From assembly GCA_032358255.1 (NCBI GenBank), contig JAULBX010028371.1, positions 1-29,930 of the forward strand: a DNA stretch of 29,930 bases, given 5' to 3'. The DNA comes from Heterotrichella gracilis. Lineage: Eukaryota > Sar > Xanthophyceae > Tribonematales > Xanthonemataceae. A model generated the notes under the pieces. The model saw only the letters and a list, made by a program, of their open reading frames with translations, was not told the DNA's origin and did not search any database. The position numbers and the translations under genes are program-made. This document shows, one piece after another, positions 18,988-26,902 of the stretch; the first letter of the stretch is position 1, and every line of letters begins with the position of its first letter.

Positions 18988-20408
18988 TCACGGCAATGCG
19001 ACTGCCAGGTCTGATGGCGTTGAAACGATAAGCAGCATTTGGTCCCACTGCTGCGTCTGCTCCTTGTAGCCATGGTTTGCATACTGGTCCCTCCACACCC
19101 CGCGCAGCCGAGGGGCGCTCACCTCCCCTTGCACCCGCAGCAGCTCCCCCTGCACTGGCCTCAGCTCATCCAGGCTGTATGCTGCGAACTGCGCCAGCTC
19201 CTGAGGCCAGGCTGGGTGCCCAAACCTTGCAAAGGCCAGCGACAGCGCTGCTGCCGCCAGCTTGGTGGGTGACACACCAGCCGTCTGGGCGTCCAGCATG
19301 GACAGCTGGAGGAAGAAGCTGCAAGCAAAAATTGGGTGTCAGGTCTGTGCAGACTCACAGCTACCACTGAACACCGTGCTACAACCACGCACACAGCACA
19401 GAAAGTGGGGTTCAAGAGGAGCATTGCGCACCTTGCCAGCACATAGAGGTGCATGTCATCAGCAGTGATTGTGCCCATGCTGAGGGTCCTGTACCAAAAG
19501 GTCCTCAAGAAGATCTTTGCGGTGGGAGCTTGCTTGACCCCGTCAGGCATATGCCGGGCCACCAGCGCCGTCCACTCCTCCACTTCTGCCTCGGTGTAGG
19601 TGTCATCACAGATGTACTTGAACCTGGATGGCTCCAGTTTCCCAGTGTCAGCCAGCCTGATTGGAACCTGGACCGCAGCATCGGCCATGGCAGCCCTCAG
19701 GCAAGCCAAGCCCACGAGCTGGAACCTGCAACAGGCGCACGGGGTGTGTTAGCCGCAGCCCTGTTTGAGTGGCGTGGCGCGCGTGGTTTGAATTCGCCCA
19801 TACAGCTCCCCTCTAGCCTGGCGCACTGAAGGACTTCTAGAGCAAAGCACGCGGCCCAGGCAAACAAACTTACTGTGCTAAGTGCTCCACTTCGTACTGG
19901 CTCAGCAGCTGGTCCAGGTACGTGACGGATTTGAATAGGATGGTTGACTCCAAGTCCCACTCATGGGTCACCTGCGTGCGGGGCCCGTGATTAGGTACAA
20001 GCGTTACAAGCAAGAAACTTAGGAACCAGCTGGCTTGATGCACCACCGTACCTCTCCCAGCCACTCCGTCAGCACCGTCCTGTGCGGCAGGTTCACCACG
20101 GTTTGCCTGCGGGTAATGGTGTCAGGCAAGGCAGCTGGCGCGTGCTCATCCTCTCGTAGCTGCAGGTATTCGTACTGTCGCCGCCAGGTAGTGTGCGGCG
20201 CTGACACGCGGGGGAACAAGTCGGGCCACTGTTTTTCACACGCAAGCTGCCAGATGTGCTCCTCTGACGCCGCAAAGAAGCGGTTGAGGGTCAAGGCCCG
20301 GCCTATGTCCTTGGCTGGCAGGTGACTCACTATCTCAATGCACAACTCGCTGGGCAGCACCAGGGCTGATTTGGCGCGTTGCCGCTTCTGCAGCCTCGTG
20401 ATCGCCAT
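18988..20408 (-). CDS. F-box and cyclin domain protein (cyclin F-like), four exons, 359 aa
   Basis: Probable SCF ubiquitin-ligase adaptor with a cyclin fold, as in animal cyclin F. Exons are 20408-20052, 19971-19874, 19725-19432 and 19318-18988, with consistent phases 0, 2 and 2. The start is ATG 20408-20406, giving MAITRLQKRQRAKSALV. The F-box is at about residues 17-65 (LPSELCIEIVSHLPAKDIG, then FFAASEEHIWQLACEKQW). The cyclin box follows with RTVLTEWLGEVTHEWDLES, SVTYLDQLLSQYEVE and FQLVGLACLRAAM; a second fold has YTEAEVEEW and SPTKLAAAALSLAFARFG. It is much shorter than human cyclin F and lacks a long C-terminal PEST region. The third intron has a GTGCGC donor. The F-box plus cyclin order is clear; orthology to animal cyclin F is inferred. 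Confidence 0.85.
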
Positions 20409-21051
20409 GGGAAAGGATACTCCGGGATTTTAACAAGCGATTGCACGGTCCTGTCGAGTGTCTTTATAAGTGAAGCAGCAAAGCTGGCGAAACCCAGTTC
20501 GAAAGCAGGCCCAAACCCCAATGTGAAACCCTAATTTTAAAAATAATTTAAACCTTCAAAACAAATCTTGTTTTTTATTTGCAGTTTCCTGTGTAATGTG
20601 AACCGGCCTCGAGCCTGTTCTGCCCCACGCTGTTATTTTCTGCCAAGCAATTGATTCTGTTTGATGCTAGCAGAAGTAGTCTCAACGCCTACGCATGCAC
20701 AGTGCACATGTTGTATTTTGTGACCAATTATACTTATTACCAAGCACCCACCCTCACCCATAGGTGGCCAACCCCGAGCTGCGCGTTCCATTAAACATAC
20801 TTCACATTTCTATTCAGATTGCCAGCGTTTCTTACCTAAAAAATCACTATACTTTGCGGGACATCATATTCCCACACACAACTTAAAAGTCCACTGCTTA
20901 CCCACTGCCAGCCCAAACAACAACTTCCAAGTTTGGGTCTGCCAGCTCAAACCAAATGCAGGCATCCGCAACCTGCTGCTCCTCTACGCTACACCTTCCC
21001 ACCCCACATGGACCCAGTCCACGCAAAACCCCCCCTGCAGCGCCTCCAATC
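20409..21051. other. Promoter of the F-box cyclin and 3' flank of EFG1
   Basis: A/T-rich relative to the surroundings near 20530-20580 and 20800-20890, with no gene seen. Both flanking genes are on the minus strand, so this spacer carries the F-box cyclin promoter and the end of the EFG1 transcript. No minus-strand TGTAA was found. Confidence 0.45.
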
Positions 21052-24000
21052 CTACGCCTTCTTCCGCCGCTTGCGCCCCCCCTCTGCTCGCTTGCGCTGC
21101 GGCTGCTTGTCCACCGCCGCGGCCCCCACTTTTCCTCCCCTTAGGCTCGGTACAGACATCCCACCCGCCCCAACCCCCCCACCGCGACCGCCGCCACCTG
21201 GGGCGCCACTCACACCACCACCACCGCCACCGCCTGGCGCGCCGCCCCTGCCGGGGCCGCCCCCCCTGGCGCCGCCCCGCCCAGGCCCCGAGAATCGCCC
21301 GCCTTGGCCCTGCGGTACGCACAAGAATATTATTACGTGCCTTCCCACTCCAAAACAAGATTACCAACCAGCGCCTGTACATTCTCGCCATGCAGGTCTT
21401 GCCCTGGCACAGGTTGCATCACTATGAATTGTGCGCGCGTGGATATGCCTACCAAGAAGGGTTTAGGTCAGCCCGCGACTTAAAAACACACAAGCAGTAC
21501 ATCCAGCACCTTACCAGAAGCACACAAGCGCAATTGAGCATGAGAACGAGTGGGAAGGAGCTTAGGCAGGTGTTGGTGGGTCACTGCATTTCATGTCAGA
21601 AAGTGGAAATTCAGTAAAACAAATTTGGTCAGATTCACCAAATGCACAGAACCTACAACGCTCAAGGCAGCTATTGAGAAGGCATAGGAGTTGAGAGGGG
21701 TGGAAAGCTACTCACCCGCACCGCCTGCCCACCTCCCCTGGACCAGCCCCTCCCCTCGCCTCCCGCATGCGCCTCCCCCCTGCCACCGCCACGGCCACCA
21801 CCGAAGCGCCCTCCTCTCTCCACATGCACATGCCTTCCTCCTCGGCCCCCCCGCTGGCTCCCACCCATGGCTGGTCCTCCCCTTTGCCGCCCTGTGTCTC
21901 CTCCTCCCCTTGAAAACACAGGCTGGCCTCCATGCTGACCCTCCTCCTGTAATATGTGAGCAAGGAGGGGATTGATGAGTGTGCAAAGGGGGGAAGGCAA
22001 GAACATGGCTTGTGCTATGATGGGCTCTTCCTAATCATTCTGACTATTGTGCTGGGGGCTATGTGCAGGGTTTGAAGGGGGGAGAAGGTCAGGGTGTAAA
22101 AACCCTAAAACCTAAGAGGGTTTAGGGTTTAGGGTTTTATCTCATCATGATGGGTGTCATGATGACATCACCGGCGCCGCACCAACTGTGGGCATGGTGG
22201 GTACAGCGTACCCATGGAACCAATGCTGCTCTACCCCACGTGTTGCTGTACCCACATGTGTACACTGGATGACCCAATCACACAATGGGGACCACCTGGC
22301 TGAAAGCACTGTGCTCAAGACCACTGCAAGTTCTGCGCAAGCTGTGCCTCGTGTGCAAGCAAGCCACCCCGCACCATGATGGTGCATGCAGTGGTGCACG
22401 ATGATGTGCATCCAATTGTGATGCATTGTGTGTAGCTGCTCCCCTTGCGCCCCACCGGCCCAGCTGGAGTCTGACCGGCGGGTGGTGCAAGGGGCATGCA
22501 GCGGTGCGGTGTCGAGGGGAAACCCCCTCCACTCCGCACATGGTTCACTGTGTGAAGGCTAACTAAGGGGAACGCGGGTGGACGCCGCGCTACCCACTCT
22601 GGCCTTCACGATGCAGGCAATGTGCGTGCATGGAGTGTGTCTATTCAGTTGCATGTTGTGTGCACTACGCTGCGTCCTGAGAAATGGCATGCCATCCGCT
22701 GCGACAGTGCAAATTGCCTAGATGCAGTTGTGCCTATGATGCAAACATACCCAACCGAGCAGGACTTTTGAACAAACGGTGTGAACAGGCAGGAAACAAA
22801 TGCTTGGCGCCCCTACTGCGAGGCTGCCCGCTAATGTCGCTCCACTTTTAAGGAGATGTGCTCCACACATAGCTGGTGTCACTACATTGGAATGCATGCA
22901 ATCAACTGCAATGCGTTGACACATCCTGCATATGTTGGGTACTGCGCCTTATTGGGGTGGAGCCTGAAACCCTAAACCCTACTCACCTTGGCTTGGCGGT
23001 GGACTCCTCCAGCTTCATCCCCAGACGAGCTCGCATGCCCCCCCCTTTGCTTTTGACCATACTCCACCGTCCCTTGGCGAGGCGCATGCCTGATGTGGGG
23101 TACATCCGCCCCCCTGTAAGCCACACCCTCATCCCCACTGCTGCTGGCATCATCTTCATCGCTCATCCCAAACCCGCTGCTGCCATCGTCACTCCCGCTT
23201 TCATCGTCGTCAGTTGAGGCGCCTTGTTGAGCAGCAGGGGGGGAAGGTTGGCGCCGCTTGGGGAGGTGGGATCGCTGGCCAAAAGGATCATCATCAGCAT
23301 CCGAATCATCAACCTCCCCACTCTGATCATCCCCTAAATCGTCATCCCCATTCTGATAATGAGGGCCAACATCGTCATCCGATCGGCTGCGATCGTCCCC
23401 AGACGCACCCCCACCCTTGTGATTGGGTACTGGATCGCTGCCAGATGGCCCTGCAAGGTCATCCAACTCCTCCTCAGAATCCATCCAATCATCGCCAGAG
23501 CCTAACGCATCAGAGTCATCCCTGGGAGCAAATAAGTCATCCCCACTGCTGGTGGCCTGCTCCAAGACCTCCTCTTTACCCTGATTATGGAGCACCGCCT
23601 TGGTGCCACGCACTAACAAGCTGCCCTGCTGTGCTGCCAGCTGCCCAGGCGCAGACCCTTGCAAGGGTTTCTGTGCGGGTTCCTGCTGCTGCTTGGAAGC
23701 TGCCTGCTGCAAGGGTTTGCCGCTGGGCGCAAGCTGGGGCAAGGGTTTCTGCAAGGGTTTCTGCACTCCCGGCTGCTGTTTGAGCATAGGCTGGGCCAGG
23801 GTTTCCCCCCCATCCTGCTGGGCCAAGTTTTTTTGCAAACCCAGCTGTTGCTTGGGTGCCAGCTGGGAGGAGGGTCTGGGCTTGCTGCTGGGCGCAGGCT
23901 GGGCCAAGGGTTTCTGCAAGGGTTTCTGCACGTCTTGGCGCTTGGGGGCCGCCTGCTGCACTGGCTTGCTGCTGGGCGCAGCCTGGGGTTTCTGGCCACT

Positions 24001-26365
24001 GCTAGGGTTTTGCTGAGCTGGTAAGGGTTTTCCTGGCTGCTCTTCCTCCCCCTCGCTGTGGTCTGATCCCGACATGAAGAGGTCATCCTCATCGAACTTA
24101 CCATCACCAGAGGCCTCATCCTGCGGAACGATTGAACGTTTGTTGGTTGTTGGTTGTTGGTTGTTGCGAGCTATTGTGGCCGTGGGGGAAGGCTTGGACA
24201 CACCCTAAACCCTAAACCCTAAACCACTAATATCCATTGGTCCAGTTGCTGTGCGCTCCTGATGTTGCTGTGCGCTCCTGATGTTACACCCACCGCTCCC
24301 AAAGCAACCCCACTAGACAGCAGTGGTGCCGAGGTGCACACAGCAGCTGCATACCCGACCTGCGGCACGCGCACAGCAACACTGCATGAAAAGTACAGCG
24401 TTTCTGCGGCAAATGCTTGCAGCCACATGCAGCTGCTGCTGCTTATGCTGCTTATGCTGCATGTAATCCCCCAAAGGCCCCACTCCCCACTCCAAACACC
24501 CATCCCCCACCTCCCCACCCCACACCTCCTCCCTGGCGCGCCCCGCCAGCTTGCCCCCCACCCCCTCATCCGCATGTGCCACCAGCGCCAGGTCAAACAG
24601 CTCCACCCGCACCAGCTACCATGCAAGCAGGCCACCACACAACCCCCCACACCCCGGTGCACCGCCAAGTGCATGAACATTGCGAATCCCCCAAACAAGT
24701 TCCCTACACTCACCTCCTCCCTGGCGTGCCCCGCCCTCTTGGCCCCCACCCCCACCCCCTCATCCGCATCCGCCACCAGCGCCAGGTCCGACAGCCCCAC
24801 CCGCACCAGCCCCCTCAGCCGCGCCACGTCAGCCTGCCACCGCGCACGGTCAGCGGCGTCTTCGGGGGCCCGCAGGATGGATACATACTTTTCCCCCTTG
24901 GGGAAGTGGAGCACGTACTGCAGGGGAGGGCGGGACATGTGTCAGCAGGCACAGGGCATTAAACGGGGTGTGCAAGCTGTGCAAGGGTTGCCGCTTCTGC
25001 AGTAGCTGGTTTTCGCAACTGTTTTTGTGCCCACATATGTGTCAATATTATGTCTTCCCAATTGACGTGTTTCCGGCCTTCCCGACTTACCTGCACGACC
25101 TCCACAGCTGTGCCTGGTGCAGCCGCTGCTCCTCCTGCCCTTAGGGTCAATATAGGGTTTTGCCCTAGGGTTTGTCTAGGGGTTTGCTAGGGTTTTTGCC
25201 CCACCTGCAGGTCCTCCTGTGCCTGGTGCAGCCGCTGCTCCTCCTCCGCTGCCAGGGCCCCCTCCACTGCCTGGCGAGCCACCAGCTGCTTGATGGTGCG
25301 CTCCACCTTCACACGCTCAAAGAAGCGCACCTGCACAAATGCAAAACGTACTATTCACATACCGGCAATAATACATTTTTGGGAGTAAAATTTTGTCCGT
25401 ATGATATTGCCATATATATTGCACATTTTGGCCTGAAGGAGCTCTCCACTTGGCATGCTAAGAGAAGGGCAGGTACTTCCACATGCGTATTTCCCTACTG
25501 TACTGAAAAAGGAAAGCTATTTTACAACCTGTTTAATGGAGCGCTCCACAATCGCATGCGAGAAGAAATACCTGCGCGGCGCAAGGCATTGCGGGCTGAC
25601 TGCTAATCTGCTGTCTGCTAAGTGCTGGCGCCATTGCAGCAAACTGGACATGGCCGCAGGGACATGCACACCCCTCCCTACTCGGTTTTCTTGAGCCCAC
25701 AAAACCCTACCTTGCGCTTGTGCACAGCGTACTTGTAGGACTGCTTCGCCCCCTCTCCGGCCCCCCACGCCTCCTCCCGGGCCCCCCACACCCCGTTGCC
25801 CACCTAGGTTGCCCGCAAAACCCTCCCTGCGGTACCAAAACCCTACCTTGTGGTAGCGCACAGCATACTTTCGCTCCCGCTCTGCCCTGACCTGCACCGC
25901 CAGTGCCTCCTTCAGGCTTGCAAGCTCCACCTCCTTCTTGTGGCGCGCGCCCTTCTCGACACCCTCCTGTAGGGTCGGGGAAAAGGCTCACGAAGGGGAC
26001 CATATGGTCAGCAACAAGTGGGGTGGATGGGGTCTGAACAGGTGACTGTTAACGTGGGTCACCGGATCATGCGGCTATGTTGAGAAACTTCAGGAGCATG
26101 TATGCAGCAGAGCGTATTCCCGGATGTGCACAGGACGAGATAAGAACGAATACTGAGTATCCGGTGCATGCATGCATATGGCACCCAGCCGCCCACCCAC
26201 CCAATTCAGCAGCCGCTCGATTGAGCGGATCTGATTCTTGAGGGACGGTTTCTTGGCGGGTTTGCTCTTCCCCGGGGCTCCAGCGCGGCCCTTTTGGACC
26301 CCTCCCTGACTTCGAAAGCCTTTCTCCTTGCCCCCCTTGAAACGCTGCCCAGGTGGCTTGCCCAT
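21052..26365 (-). CDS. EFG1: EFG1-type rRNA-processing protein with long acidic and RGG-rich extension, seven exons, 745 aa
   Basis: EFG1 is a nucleolar protein needed for 18S pre-rRNA processing in yeast. Exons are 26365-26201, 25966-25847, 25330-25205, 24917-24714, 24120-22987, 21946-21716 and 21309-21052; every junction is phase 0. The start is ATG 26365-26363. The EFG1 domain spans about residues 38-160: KKPSLKNQIRSIERLL, EVELASLKEALAVQ, KYAVRYHK, RFFERVKVERTIKQL and the hallmark YVLHFPKGEKYVSIL. Exon 5 (378 aa) is disordered, beginning acidic (DEASGDGKFDEDDLF), then Gln/Lys/Pro repeats such as QKPLQKPLPQLAPSGK, then Asp/Ser-rich. Exons 6-7 are RGG-rich, ending in a KRAEGGRKRRKKA basic tail that suits nucleolar targeting. 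Yeast EFG1 is only about 230 residues, so the extension is exceptional. The joining of exons 5-7 rests on splice signals and phase only. Introns 2, 3 and 4 hold partial exon copies. Confidence 0.85.
21947..22986 (-). other. Large EFG1 intron between exons 5 and 6
   Basis: This 1.04-kb intron contains CCCTAAAACC and TTTAGGG repeats facing each other at about 22100-22138, then a CATCATGATGGGTGTCATGATG repeat. TAGGGTTTAGGG starts immediately inside the donor (GTGAGTAGGG on the minus strand, 22970-22986). No gene was recognised within it. Confidence 0.6.
23600..24030 (-). repeat. Degenerate coding repeats in EFG1 exon 5
   Basis: The minus strand encodes repeated QKPLQKPL, LAPSGKP or PAPSSKP, and QQAA-KQQ blocks. 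The plus strand therefore shows many AAGGGTTTCTGCAAGGG-like repeats. It is low-complexity coding sequence that probably varies in length between strains. Confidence 0.8.
24203..24224 (+). repeat. Interstitial CCCTAAA array
   Basis: Three tandem CCCTAAA heptamers in the EFG1 intron 4 (24121-24713), near the acceptor of exon 5. Confidence 0.9.
24525..24625 (-). repeat. Copy of the EFG1 exon 4 end
   Basis: About 100 bp in intron 4 mirror the exon 4 end (24714-24815). On the minus strand it reads LVRVELFDLALVAHADEGVG and then GRAREE before GTGTGG, against LVRVGLSDLALVADADEGVG and HAREE before GTGAGT in the true exon. The copy is largely in frame. Confidence 0.9.
25092..25200 (-). repeat. Copy of the EFG1 exon 3 end plus TTTAGGG-like filler
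   Basis: 25092-25140 repeats the exon 3 end (25205-25245), sharing GTGCCTGGTGCAGCCGCTGC. On the minus strand the copy ends GTGCAG|GTAAGT, a better donor than the GTGGGG of the true exon. Degenerate telomere-like repeats (AGGGTTTTGCCCTAGGGTTT and similar) fill 25142-25197. A CCCTAAG just before the copy on the minus strand could act as an acceptor, so the copy could be a cryptic exon. Confidence 0.85.
25700..25860 (-). repeat. Copy of the EFG1 exon 2 end with telomere-like donor
   Basis: The true exon end encodes KYAVRYHK and is followed on the minus strand by GTAGGGTTTTGG. The copy at about 25709-25745 encodes KYAVHKRK followed by GTAGGGTTTTGT. In both, the donor itself is the telomere-like GTAGGGTTT. 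Confidence 0.85.
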
Positions 26366-26902
26366 CGTGCGCACTGCCCAGCCAGCGTCTACCCTCACAC
26401 GCCCCGCATTGCACCTGGAAGATGCTAGAGGCGAGATTGTGGAGGGAGGTTGCTTTTCTCGGGTGGGTGTGCGGCTGGTGTCACCGCTTTTGTGCCGGCG
26501 TGAAAATCCAAGCTATTTTTGGGAAATACCCGAGAATTGAAATTCTGTTTTATTTTTAAATGGCCACCACGTGATTACTCACATGGTTTCAATCGGTCCC
26601 CCACGCAGCCGGCGACAAACACTTTTCAGCTTGCCAGCTTTCTTCCGCAACAACGGTTAACGGTCACATGTAACCAGATCGTGCGTTATCAGTGACATCT
26701 CTGTGCCCGCTTCGTGCAAGCTTCGCCGTGGAGCAGTTGGGTGGCTCTCTGAGACAGTACCTGGAAAACCATCCTAACAGCTTCGGTTTTGTTCAGAGAT
26801 AGCTCCGCTGCAACGTTTTGGCAGCACGTCAACTGCAACACCGCTCAGGCCCTGCACTCCCTTCCCTTTCCTGCACTTTGAGCAAGTGGACGGTTGCCAA
26901 GC
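26366..26902. promoter_or_regulatory. Shared divergent promoter region of EFG1 and CCT
   Basis: 537 bp separate the EFG1 ATG (minus) from the CCT ATG (plus). No coding sequence is supported. The mid part (26500-26580) is comparatively A/T-rich, with GGGAAATACCCGAG and a T-rich run. No specific factor site is claimed. Confidence 0.5.

Noticed and set aside
23600-24119. Cys/Gly/Leu-rich plus-strand frames and a shifted minus-strand frame
   Set aside because: They are shadows of the repetitive EFG1 exon 5; the composition reflects the coding repeats of that exon.
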